Counted from the first letter of the stretch, positions 1 to 5,876 are shown. The stretch is 6,419 nt of DNA from Anaerolineae bacterium (GCA_019912905.1 JAIOHO010000390.1:1-6419); one strand, 5' to 3'. Numbers and translations are program-made. Notes: generated from the letters alone by a model not told the origin.

Positions 1-1526
1 CGCTGGGCGTGCGCCTCAAACCGTATGGCCGCGTCAGCCAGGAAGAAGCGCGGGCCGCTTTCAAGGAGCAGATTGGCGCGCTGATCGACGCCGGGGTCGA
101 TGTGATCCTGCGGGAAACCTTCACCGACGTCGCCGAACTGATCGAGGCACTGGGGGCCGTGCGCGAAGTCGATGCCGACATCCCGGTGATCTGCGAGATG
201 ACCTTCGCGCCGGACGACCGCACCCTGCTGGGGCATCTGCCGGGCAGCGTGGCCCGCGAACTGCGCGACGCCGGAGCCGAAATCATCGGCGTGAATTGCA
301 GCACCGGCCCGTCGCAGATCGCGCGGGTGCTTCAGGCCATGCGCCAGACCGCGCCCGATTTGATCTTCTCGGCCATGCCCAACGCCGGGTATCCTGAGTC
401 GGTCGGCGGGCGGGTGATGTACCCGGCTACCGAAGATTATTTTGCCGACTATGCGCTGACGTTCAAGGCGATGGGCACGACGATTATCGGCGGCTGCTGC
501 GGCACCCGCCCGGAACATATCGCCGCCATGCGCCGCGCGCTGGACGACCCCAACCGCGTCCTGCCGAACATCCAGGTACGCGAGGAAATCCGCGAAGTCG
601 AAAACGGCCAGCCCGAAGCGCCGACCGAACTGGCCTACAAACTGCACAGCGGGGCCTTCGTCGTCAGCGTGGAAATGAAGCCGCCGCGCAGCCACACCCC
701 GCAAAAACTGCTGGCCGCCGCGCAGCTCCTGCAAGACGCCGGGGCCGACGTCATCAACGTGGCCGACAGCCCCACCGCCCGGATGCGCATGAGTCCCTGG
801 GCAATCTGCCACCTGCTGCAATCGCGCCTGGGCCTGGAAACGGTGCTGCACTTCCCCACACGCGGGCGCAACCTGCTGCGCGTGCAGGGGGACCTGCTGG
901 CCTCGCATACGATGGGCCTGCGCAACCTGTTCGTCGTCATGGGCGACCCGACGCATATCGGCGATTACCCGGAGGCGATGGACCAGTACGACGTCTCGCC
1001 ATCGGACCTGATTCGCCTGATCAAGCAGGGCCTCAACCAGGGGGTCGATCAGGCCGGGAATTCCATCGGCCAGCCAACCTCGTTTAACGTGGGCTGCGCG
1101 CTGAATATGTGCGCGACCGACCTGGATCGCGAGATTCGCGTGCTGCGCAAAAAAATGGAAGGCGGGGCGGATTTTGCCCTCAGTCAGGCGGTGTTCGAGC
1201 CGGAGCGTATCGAGCAGTTCCATAAGCGCTACGCCGAAATCGAAGGAAAACCGTTCGAACTGCCGGTGCTGCTGGGGGTGATGCCGCTGTTCAGCGTCAA
1301 ACACGCGCTCTACCTGCACAATGAGGTGCCTGGGGTGCTGGTGCCGGATGCCATCTTCAAGCGGCTGGAAGCTGCCGGAGACGGTGCGGCCCAGGAAGGC
1401 ATCAGGATTGCCAACGAACTGCTGGCGAGGATGCGCGGAATGGTGCAGGGTGCCTACATCGTCCCGGCCTACGGGCGCTACGACCTGGCCGCCGAGGTGA
1501 TCGACGGAATCCGGGCGCGGGCGTAA
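1..1526 (+). CDS. Bifunctional homocysteine S-methyltransferase / methylenetetrahydrofolate reductase (5' partial)
   Basis: The reading frame enters from the left edge (first full codon at base 3) and ends at TAA 1524-1526. The fusion resembles Bacillus YitJ: an N-terminal domain that methylates homocysteine to methionine and a C-terminal flavin domain that reduces 5,10-methylene-THF to 5-methyl-THF. It is a cytosolic enzyme of one-carbon and methionine metabolism. Numbering residues from the GTG at 9, the zinc ligands of the methyltransferase are visible: C97 in GVNCSTGP and the pair C163-C164 in GGCCGTRPEHI. The reductase begins near residue 220 with SVEMKPPR, whose E222 fits the catalytic Glu of MetF. 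VVMGDPTH follows, with D313 at the flavin-site Asp. About 505 residues are seen against roughly 610 for the family, so about 100 N-terminal residues lie outside the window. The GTG at 9 is internal, because the preceding codons (Leu-Gly) read straight through in the family pattern. No damage is seen. Confidence 0.95.
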   Translation, partial: LGVRLKPYGRVSQEEARAAFKEQIGALIDAGVDVILRETFTDVAELIEALGAVREVDADIPVICEMTFAPDDRTLLGHLPGSVARELRDAGAEIIGVNCSTGPSQIARVLQAMRQTAPDLIFSAMPNAGYPESVGGRVMYPATEDYFADYALTFKAMGTTIIGGCCGTRPEHIAAMRRALDDPNRVLPNIQVREEIREVENGQPEAPTELAYKLHSGAFVVSVEMKPPRSHTPQKLLAAAQLLQDAGADVINVADSPTARMRMSPWAICHLLQSRLGLETVLHFPTRGRNLLRVQGDLLASHTMGLRNLFVVMGDPTHIGDYPEAMDQYDVSPSDLIRLIKQGLNQGVDQAGNSIGQPTSFNVGCALNMCATDLDREIRVLRKKMEGGADFALSQAVFEPERIEQFHKRYAEIEGKPFELPVLLGVMPLFSVKHALYLHNEVPGVLVPDAIFKRLEAAGDGAAQEGIRIANELLARMRGMVQGAYIVPAYGRYDLAAEVIDGIRARA

Positions 1527-1549
1527 AATAAGCTTCTCCCCCACAACCG

Positions 1550-1575
1550 AAATCGCCGCTGCCAGGGTGATTTTT
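1550..1575 (+). terminator. Probable intrinsic terminator after the methyltransferase/reductase gene
   Basis: AAATCGCC (1550-1557) can pair with GGTGATTT (1566-1573) over 8 base pairs including one G-U, around an 8-base loop, and runs into TTTTT (1571-1575). It lies 23 bases after the stop codon. Three of the T residues are shared with the stem, so strength is uncertain. It sits where the longest possible start of the next gene (GTG 1567) would fall, which argues against that start. Confidence 0.5.
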
Positions 1576-1595
1576 GGGTGCGCATTGTACGTGAA

Positions 1596-1600
1596 AGAGG
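1596..1600 (+). promoter_or_regulatory. Ribosome binding site that decides the cupin start
   Basis: AGAGG ends 8 bases before ATG 1609, a normal spacing. No comparable site precedes the in-frame GTG at 1567, so the protein probably starts at 1609. The GTG at 1606 is a less likely alternative. Confidence 0.6.
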
Positions 1601-1608
1601 TTTCAGTG

Positions 1609-2148
1609 ATGGCCGATCACGTGTTCAAGAATCCGTCCACAGGCGATACGCTGCGCTTTCTCAAAACCGGCGCAGACACCGGCGGCGAACTGCTCGAAGT
1701 CGAGGTGATATACACCCCGGCGCATCAACGTCCCCCGGCGCATTATCATCCGCATCAGGAGGAACGCTTCGAGATTCTCTCCGGCGCGATGACCGTCGAA
1801 ATGAGCGGCACCGTGCACATCTATGAGGCAGGTGAAAGCTTCCAGGTGCCGCCCGGAACTCGGCATGCGATGTGGAACGCGGGCGAGACCGTCACGCGGA
1901 TGAACTGGCAGACCCGCCCGGCCATGAAGACTCCGCAGTTTTTCGAGACGCTCTGGGGCCTGGCCGAAGCCGGGAAAACGGGAGCCAGCGGTTCGCCCAA
2001 TCTGCTTCAGGCCGCCGTGCTGATGCGGGCGTATGCTGACGAATTTCGACTGGTCAGCCCGCCGCCCCTGATCCAGTCCGTGCTCTTTGGCCTCCTGGCT
2101 CCCATCGGACGCCTGCTGGGATACAAAGCCCACTACACCATTCCCTGA
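1609..2148 (+). CDS. Single-domain cupin protein
   Basis: This is a 179-residue protein from the ATG at 1609. Both cupin motifs are present. Motif 1 has H45, H47 and E52 followed by G59 (HxHx4Ex6G). Motif 2 reads GESFQVPPGTRHAMWN, with P82, G83 and H86. These four ligands (H45, H47, E52, H86) would hold a divalent metal in a small beta barrel. The fold is clear but the substrate is not: cupins of this kind include dioxygenases, isomerases and sugar- or ligand-binding proteins. After the barrel come about 75 residues with a hydrophobic stretch near residues 145-170 (PPPLIQSVLFGLL, then APIGRLLGY), possibly an amphipathic helix or membrane-contact segment. There is no signal peptide. The gene lies between a probable terminator and the PadR promoter, so it appears to be its own unit, although I could not identify its promoter. 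Confidence 0.88.
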   Translation: MADHVFKNPSTGDTLRFLKTGADTGGELLEVEVIYTPAHQRPPAHYHPHQEERFEILSGAMTVEMSGTVHIYEAGESFQVPPGTRHAMWNAGETVTRMNWQTRPAMKTPQFFETLWGLAEAGKTGASGSPNLLQAAVLMRAYADEFRLVSPPPLIQSVLFGLLAPIGRLLGYKAHYTIP

Positions 2149-2160
2149 ACTTCGATTCAC

Positions 2161-2189
2161 TTGACAGATTCCAGAAACCGCCTTACTAT
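2161..2189 (+). promoter_or_regulatory. Sigma70-type promoter for the PadR/PP2C operon
   Basis: A perfect TTGACA (2161-2166) is followed after 17 bases by TACTAT (2184-2189), which matches four of six bases of the -10 consensus. Two perfect TATAAT hexamers lie downstream (2202-2207 and 2216-2221) and could serve as alternative -10 elements, but they lack a good -35 at the right distance. The start ATG is at 2239. Confidence 0.6.
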
Positions 2190-2223
2190 ATCCACATTAG
2201 ATATAATCACTTCGATATAATCA
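2187..2223 (+). promoter_or_regulatory. Candidate PadR operator: palindrome plus direct repeat
   Basis: TATATC (2187-2192) and GATATA (2200-2205) form a perfect 6-base inverted repeat with a 7-base gap. The right half recurs within an exact 10-base direct repeat, GATATAATCA, at 2200-2209 and 2214-2223 (14-base period). The palindrome overlaps the proposed -10 box, where a bound repressor would block RNA polymerase. PadR proteins commonly repress their own operon through AT-rich dyads near the promoter. The assignment to this PadR is inferred from position. Confidence 0.55.
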
Positions 2224-2238
2224 GGATAGGTATAGGCA

Positions 2239-2598
2239 ATGTCGAATGGTGTAACCAAGCCTGAAAATCTGCTGCCACTGACCCCCGCGATTCTGCACAT
2301 CCTGCTGGTGCTGGCCGATGGCGAAAAACATGGCTATGCCATCATGCAGCAGGTCGCCGACCTGACCGACGGCCAGATGAAGCTCGTGCCCGGCACGCTG
2401 TACCGTTCGATCAAGAAAATGCTCGATGACGGCCTGATCGAAGAAACGGATGAACGCCCTGACCCGGCGCTGGACGATGAACGCCGCCGTTACTACCGGC
2501 TGACTCCCTTTGGCGAGCGGGTGGCGGCTGCCGAAGTGCGGCGTCTGTCGCATCTGGTGGCCGCGCCCCAGGCGCAGAAACTGGCGGGGAAAGCCTGA
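2239..2598 (+). CDS. PadR family transcriptional regulator (short type)
   Basis: This 119-residue winged-helix DNA-binding protein has the size of the short PadR class, whose C-terminal part is a single dimerisation helix. Visible family marks are LTPAILHILLVLADG (14-28), HGYAIMQ (31-37), the recognition-helix region PGTLYRSIKKMLDDGLIEE (51-69) and the wing RRYYRLTPFG (83-92). A GGATAGG sequence 8 bases upstream of the ATG is a weak ribosome site. The stop overlaps the next start by one base (TGATG, 2596-2600), so the two genes are translationally coupled in one operon. PadR regulators of this class typically repress their own operon and respond to small molecules or stress; the ligand here is unknown. 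The palindromic array just upstream is the obvious candidate target. Confidence 0.93.
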   Translation: MSNGVTKPENLLPLTPAILHILLVLADGEKHGYAIMQQVADLTDGQMKLVPGTLYRSIKKMLDDGLIEETDERPDPALDDERRRYYRLTPFGERVAAAEVRRLSHLVAAPQAQKLAGKA

Positions 2599-3575
2599 TG
2601 CCTCCCACCGCGCACCTGCTGCCCCTGCTCGAACGATTGTATACCGCATTCCTGTGGCTGTATCCGGCGGACTACCGCCGCGAATATGGACCTCTGATGC
2701 GACAGGCCGCGCGCGATATGAGCCGCGATGCCGTCCGGCAGGCCCGCCCCGGCACACTGCGGGGTCTGTGGCTGCACATTCTGGCCGACGCCGTCTGGAC
2801 GGCGATTGCTGTTCACCGAGATCAACAGGAGAAAAAGACGATGGCAACCCCTGGCACCACCTTTGGCGAACTGACAGATACGGGCATCCTGCGCCCCAAT
2901 AATCAGGATTCGGTGATGTCGCGCTTTTATCCAGCCGCAGCGGACGACGCGCGCATCGGGTTGTTTGTGGTGTCCGATGGGTTGGGCGGCCACCCCGATG
3001 GTGATCAGGCTTCGCGACTGGCCGTCCGCCTTATCTCCGAACAGTTTGACGAACGCGCAGCATCTGGCGACATCCTCCCGACCCTGGTGGAACTGGTGCA
3101 GGAGGCGAATACCGAACTGCGGCTGCGCTATCCGGGCAGCGGGGCAACGCTCACCGCGGTGGCGGTCTGTGACCGGCAGGCATTCATCGTTCACGTCGGC
3201 GATACCCGCGCCTATGTCGTCGCCGAGGGAGCGCTGACGCAGCTGACGGACGATCACACCCTGGCCCGGAGGCTGGTCGAAATGGGCCGTATGACCCTGG
3301 AAGACATCGTGGGCCACGAGCTGACGGCGGTGCTCTACCGAGCGCTCGGACAGGCCGATGTCATCGAAGTGGATACGCGGACATACGAACTCCCGCCGGA
3401 CTCGCGCCTGCTGCTGTGCAGCGACGGCCTGTGGCGCATGGTGGAGGATGACCGCATGCTCGAAATCATCCTGAACGAACCGAACCCCCAGGAAGCCTGC
3501 GACAAACTGATCGCCCTGGCAAATCACCTCGGCGGCGAAGATAACGTCTCGGCGGTGGTGGTCCACATCGCTTAG
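2598..3575 (+). CDS. PadR-partner prefix segment fused in frame to a PP2C-type Ser/Thr protein phosphatase
   Basis: The ORF is 325 residues from ATG 2598. Residues 82-325 form a complete PP2C (PPM) phosphatase, which removes phosphate from Ser/Thr using two metal ions. Visible motifs are R99-x-x-N102-Q-D104, SDGLGGH (126-132, metal ligand D127), GAT (182-184), HVGDTRAYV (199-207), LTDDHT (216-221), CSDGLW (274-279, D276) and GGEDN (312-316, D315). The only mild deviation is DGLGG for the usual DGMGG. The 244-residue span matches stand-alone bacterial PP2Cs. Residues 1-81 hold a different element: RLYTAFLWLYPADYRREYG (14-32), then a hydrophobic helix around LRGLWLHILADAVW. This resembles the prefix segment of small membrane proteins and ADOP-type permeases encoded just after PadR genes. 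ATG 2841 (residue 82) has its own strong ribosome site, so a short phosphatase, a fusion, or both may be made. No matching kinase is in the window. Confidence 0.85.
   Translation: MPPTAHLLPLLERLYTAFLWLYPADYRREYGPLMRQAARDMSRDAVRQARPGTLRGLWLHILADAVWTAIAVHRDQQEKKTMATPGTTFGELTDTGILRPNNQDSVMSRFYPAAADDARIGLFVVSDGLGGHPDGDQASRLAVRLISEQFDERAASGDILPTLVELVQEANTELRLRYPGSGATLTAVAVCDRQAFIVHVGDTRAYVVAEGALTQLTDDHTLARRLVEMGRMTLEDIVGHELTAVLYRALGQADVIEVDTRTYELPPDSRLLLCSDGLWRMVEDDRMLEIILNEPNPQEACDKLIALANHLGGEDNVSAVVVHIA
2827..2831 (+). promoter_or_regulatory. Internal ribosome binding site for the phosphatase part
   Basis: AGGAG lies 9 bases before the in-frame ATG at 2841, which is exactly where PP2C homology begins. 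It is among the best Shine-Dalgarno matches in the window. It suggests that a 244-residue phosphatase (2841-3575) is made independently of the upstream prefix segment. Confidence 0.7.
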
Positions 3576-3585
3576 GGTAAGTGTT

Positions 3586-3654
3586 GAGGTCTGAGTGCAG
3601 AGTGCAGAGTCACACAGTACCTTTGGGCGACCCGTCCTTAACTCCCTACTCCGT
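3586..3654. repeat. Degenerate heptanucleotide repeats in the spacer
   Basis: Four 7-base units with a GAG start follow one another at 3586-3613: GAGGTCT, GAGTGCA, GAGTGCA and GAGTCAC, the middle two identical. A second pair, ACTCCCT ACTCCGT (3641-3654), carries the same GAGT core at 7-base spacing on the opposite strand. The two blocks could fold against each other with mismatches in every third-to-seventh position. Short heptamer repeats of this style occur in intergenic DNA of some cyanobacteria and other GC-rich bacteria. The rest of the 3576-3767 spacer shows no gene and no convincing terminator or promoter. Confidence 0.5.
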
Positions 3655-3767
3655 AATGCGTGCTCGTGTGTCCGTTGATAGACCCGCCGCGCTTCCTCTA
3701 TGGCCTTCTGGCTGCGGACATGGCATACTTAAAACAGCCTTTGCATCGCGAGACTCACGCTTCTGCT

Positions 3768-3775
3768 GAGAGGGA
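3768..3775 (+). promoter_or_regulatory. Ribosome binding site that decides the DUF4399 start
   Basis: GAGAGGGA ends 6 bases before ATG 3782 but directly abuts the alternative ATG at 3776. Spacing therefore favours 3782, which gives a protein two residues shorter. Confidence 0.6.
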
Positions 3776-3781
3776 ATGCTC

Positions 3782-4327
3782 ATGACTGAAGACACCAAAC
3801 AACTGCCCGCGCCGGAAGGTTCGGGTGGGGACGACTGGCTGCTCCCGATACTGGTCTTTTTCGGAGGATTCGTCCTCATTCTGCTGCTGATGCTGTCCAA
3901 CGGATCAACCACTGCGCCGGACAATCTGACGGTGGCGGACAAACAGACGACTGCCGCCGGAAATGCCGGGATGACGCTGTCGCTGCCGCCCAAGATCGAG
4001 TTCGTCGAGCCGCAGGACGGGCAGGAAGTGCCCACCACCTTCACCGTGTCATTCGCCGCGCTCAATCTTGTGGTGGAAGCTGCCGGTGAAGTTCATCCTG
4101 GGGCAGGCCATTTTCATCTCCTGATCGACGAGCCGTTCGTCGAAGCCGGACAGATTATCCCCAAAGATGCCACCCACCTGCATTTTGGCACCGGCGCACT
4201 CAGCGCCGAGGTCACGCTGGAACCCGGCCCCCACACCCTGCGGCTGCAATTTGCCGACGGTGCGCACACGGCCCTGGAAGGCGCTGGCTACCGCGCCGAG
4301 ATTACGGTGACGGTCACCGGCAGCTAA
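3782..4327 (+). CDS. Membrane-anchored DUF4399 domain protein
   Basis: This is a 181-residue protein. An acidic, Gly-rich N-terminus of 18 residues precedes one hydrophobic helix (about 19-38, WLLPILVFFGGFVLILLLML), which fits a signal anchor that holds the rest outside the membrane. A low-complexity Thr/Ala linker (about 40-65) leads to a beta-rich C-terminal domain (about 70-181). GHFHLLID (109-116), HLHFGTG (132-138), PGPHTLRLQFADGAH (148-162) and the closing ITVTV strand are the hallmarks of DUF4399, a family without an established function. Seven His residues (105, 110, 112, 132, 134, 151, 162) fall in or near these motifs, which makes metal binding conceivable but unproven. The gene stands alone: a repeat-bearing spacer lies before it and a terminator after it. 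The alternative start at 3776 adds only Met-Leu. Confidence 0.85.
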   Translation: MTEDTKQLPAPEGSGGDDWLLPILVFFGGFVLILLLMLSNGSTTAPDNLTVADKQTTAAGNAGMTLSLPPKIEFVEPQDGQEVPTTFTVSFAALNLVVEAAGEVHPGAGHFHLLIDEPFVEAGQIIPKDATHLHFGTGALSAEVTLEPGPHTLRLQFADGAHTALEGAGYRAEITVTVTGS

Positions 4328-4351
4328 ACTGGCCCGCACAAAGTCCATGAG

Positions 4352-4374
4352 AAGCGGCCTTCGGGTCGCTTTTT
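4352..4374 (+). terminator. Intrinsic terminator after the DUF4399 gene
   Basis: AAGCGGCC (4352-4359) pairs with GGTCGCTT (4364-4371) over 8 base pairs with one G-U, closed by the very stable C(TTCG)G tetraloop and followed by a T run (4370-4374). It lies 25 bases after the stop codon. Confidence 0.8.
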
Positions 4375-4420
4375 GGATACGGCGGTGGGATTGCGTCAGC
4401 CAAGCGTTGGGGATCGACTC

Positions 4421-4448
4421 TCAACATCGGCGGACTTTATGCTATCAT
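4421..4448 (+). promoter_or_regulatory. Possible promoter for the L,D-transpeptidase gene
   Basis: TCAACA (4421-4426, four of six bases of the -35 consensus) is followed after 16 bases by TATCAT (4443-4448, five of six of the -10 consensus). A second -10-like element, TATAGT (4478-4483), lies nearer the ATG at 4504 but lacks a good -35. The rest of the spacer between the terminator and the gene shows nothing else recognisable. Confidence 0.35.
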
Positions 4449-4503
4449 TCAGGGCGTTCTATCCCAGCAGGGGATCCTATAGTTTGGGGGCATCCATCAT
4501 CTT

Positions 4504-5589
4504 ATGAGCTATCGTCTGGCTGCACTCGGTCTGATTTTAGGCAGTCTGGCTATTTTTGCCACGCCGACCCTGGCGGTCGATAATTTCCGTGCCGCCTGTG
4601 CGGACATCGCAGAGGATAATTTGACGCCGAGCGTGTCCTGCTTGCAGGTGATGCAGGCTTATCCCAAACCGGTCGTCACCCCGATCCGTCCGGACCGTTT
4701 GACCCTCAGCCGTTTTCAGTTCTGGAAAGTGGTCAACAGCGGCCCCACGCTGTATGACACCCCTAACGGCAATCCGATCGGGCAGATGCCCGCCGGGTTC
4801 AACTTTATCCACGCCCTGGATGCGACCGACGGCTGGGTGCTCAACGGCGGCGGCCAGTGGATGACCACCGAGGATCTGAAATATCAACCGGCCTCAGAAT
4901 TTCGCGGGGTGCAGCTGCTGGGCGGCCTGGAAAATCCGTTTGGCTGGGTGCTGGGCGATCTGGTGACATCCCCCGAACCCGGAGCCAAGCAGTCGCTGGA
5001 CACCGGCACGGTCAAGTTCCGTTACGATCTGGTCAACATCTTCGCCGAGGTGCGCCACACCGATGGCTGGCTGTGGTACATGGTCGGGCCGGATCAATGG
5101 ATCGAGCAGCGATCGCTGGCGATCCCCAAGCTGGCCGAAAAACCGGCGGACGTCGAGGCGCAGCGCTGGGTAGGGGTCGATCTGTACGAGCAGACCCTGG
5201 TGGCGTATGAAGGCGAAACGCCCGTCTATGCCACACTGATTGCCTCCGGCCTGCCTGGGTGGGATACGAACGAAGGCCTGTTCGATGTCTGGGCAAGGGT
5301 GGAGCACGACGGCATGTCCGGGGCCACCGGCGCGCCAGATGCCTACGCGCTGGAAAGTGTGCCCTGGGTGATGTACTTCGACGGCGGCATCAGCCTGCAT
5401 GGGACCTACTGGCACGATGGCTTCGGCTACCGCCGCAGTCACGGTTGTGTCAACCTGAGCATCAGCGACGCCGGTTATGTGTTCAACTGGTTTAAGCAGG
5501 CCCAACCCGATGAAAACGGTGAGATTCGCTCCCAGGTGTATGTCTGGGCCAGCGGCGAGTATCACGGCAGCGGCCCGGCAACCAAGTAA
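4504..5589 (+). CDS. Secreted L,D-transpeptidase (YkuD domain) with SH3-like segments
   Basis: This is a 361-residue protein. A signal peptide with hydrophobic core LAALGLILGSLAIFA ends in TPTLA, giving likely cleavage after A24; there is no lipobox Cys. Next comes a short region with C32 and C46, which could form a disulfide. Two SH3-like segments follow (about 76-125 and 149-204), each with a DGW turn (ATDGWVL, HTDGWLW) typical of wall-binding modules. The C-terminal YkuD domain (about 221-350) carries HGTYWH (H299) and RRSHGCVNLS with H313 and catalytic C315. Such enzymes act outside the membrane: the Cys attacks a tetrapeptide stem and makes 3-3 peptidoglycan cross-links or attaches proteins to the wall. 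Upstream of the ATG the best ribosome-site match is GGGGG at 4486-4490, 13 bases away, so initiation looks weak. Own terminator follows; no operon partner. Substrate is inferred from the family. Confidence 0.93.
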   Translation: MSYRLAALGLILGSLAIFATPTLAVDNFRAACADIAEDNLTPSVSCLQVMQAYPKPVVTPIRPDRLTLSRFQFWKVVNSGPTLYDTPNGNPIGQMPAGFNFIHALDATDGWVLNGGGQWMTTEDLKYQPASEFRGVQLLGGLENPFGWVLGDLVTSPEPGAKQSLDTGTVKFRYDLVNIFAEVRHTDGWLWYMVGPDQWIEQRSLAIPKLAEKPADVEAQRWVGVDLYEQTLVAYEGETPVYATLIASGLPGWDTNEGLFDVWARVEHDGMSGATGAPDAYALESVPWVMYFDGGISLHGTYWHDGFGYRRSHGCVNLSISDAGYVFNWFKQAQPDENGEIRSQVYVWASGEYHGSGPATK

Positions 5590-5610
5590 GTCCACTTTCA
5601 CTGATTCAGG

Positions 5611-5636
5611 CCCCCGAATGTATGTCGGGGGTTTTT
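5611..5636 (+). terminator. Strong intrinsic terminator after the L,D-transpeptidase gene
   Basis: CCCCCGA (5611-5617) pairs perfectly with TCGGGGG (5625-5631) around a 7-base loop, followed directly by TTTTT (5632-5636). It lies 22 bases after the TAA at 5587-5589. Confidence 0.9.
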
Positions 5637-5870
5637 GATTCGTCAGACATCCCTGGGTCGCCACAGCCTTCTGGGGCGAGAAAAGAGCGAATCCGTGCCT
5701 CAGCGCCGGGGAATTACAGCGTAAATCGGTTCCCAGCCGAGGTTCCCTTAGCCGCTGGATGGCGGCACCGCAGCCATCGCAAAATCGAGGTGATTGGGGT
5801 GCGACTTCCTGGTAGTCTTTATCGTAAATGTTAGAAGTGAGTGACGTTGACTTGATTGAATATAAGGATT
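5637..5870. other. Non-coding spacer with a small tandem repeat and hairpin
   Basis: No frame here looks like a real protein. Two near-copies of a short unit lie side by side: GGTTCCCAGCCG (5728-5739) and GGTTCCCTTAGCCG (5741-5754). Just after them GATGGC (5758-5763) and GCCATC (5773-5778) can form a 6-base-pair hairpin with a 9-base loop and no T run. The last 50 bases turn AT-rich, with TTGACT (5847-5852) and TATAAG (5861-5866), but their 8-base spacing does not make a standard promoter. Transcription of the next gene must start somewhere in this stretch, so the repeat and hairpin could be an operator or leader structure. This is a guess. Confidence 0.4.
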
Positions 5871-5876
5871 GAGGAG
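5871..5876 (+). promoter_or_regulatory. Ribosome binding site that decides the GTG start of the oxidoreductase
   Basis: GAGGAG lies 7 bases before GTG 5884. The overlapping GTG at 5882 is followed at once by TGA, so 5884 is the usable start, and it yields the typical MKALV N-terminus. Confidence 0.75.

Noticed and set aside
1567..1608. Upstream GTG start adding 14 residues to the cupin
   Set aside because: It falls within the probable terminator stem and has no ribosome site; ATG 1609 has one at good spacing.
2216..2221. Perfect TATAAT as the main -10 box
   Set aside because: At the correct distance upstream there is only a poor -35 match, so TTGACA with TACTAT at 17-base spacing is preferred, although use of this hexamer cannot be excluded.
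2493..3566. Long reverse-strand open frame (357 codons) across the phosphatase gene
   Set aside because: It is antisense to a clear PP2C with all motifs. Its translation is rich in His, Arg and Gln with no recognisable domain, as expected for the shadow of a GC-rich gene.
3581..3769. Forward 62-codon open frame in the heptamer-repeat spacer
   Set aside because: It overlaps the repeats, has no ribosome site and its composition is not protein-like.
4347..4583. Forward 78-codon open frame spanning the terminator and the transpeptidase start
   Set aside because: It begins in the terminator region and overlaps the signal peptide coding sequence in another frame; no motif.
4894..5664. Reverse-strand open frame (256 codons) across the L,D-transpeptidase gene
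   Set aside because: It lies opposite a confident enzyme gene, crosses its terminator and shows no known motif or ribosome site.
5622..5834. Forward 70-codon open frame in the spacer
   Set aside because: It starts inside the terminator hairpin, lacks a ribosome site and has no protein-like pattern.
5847..5866. TTGACT/TATAAG as a promoter for the oxidoreductase
   Set aside because: The spacing is only 8 bases, far too short for a sigma70 promoter.
5664..5870. Reverse-strand zinc-ribbon-like peptide FCDGCGAAIQ in the spacer before the oxidoreductase
   Set aside because: The frame is open and resembles half a zinc ribbon, but there is no second CxxC pair and no start codon with a ribosome site, and it continues into antisense of the transpeptidase. 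Probably chance.
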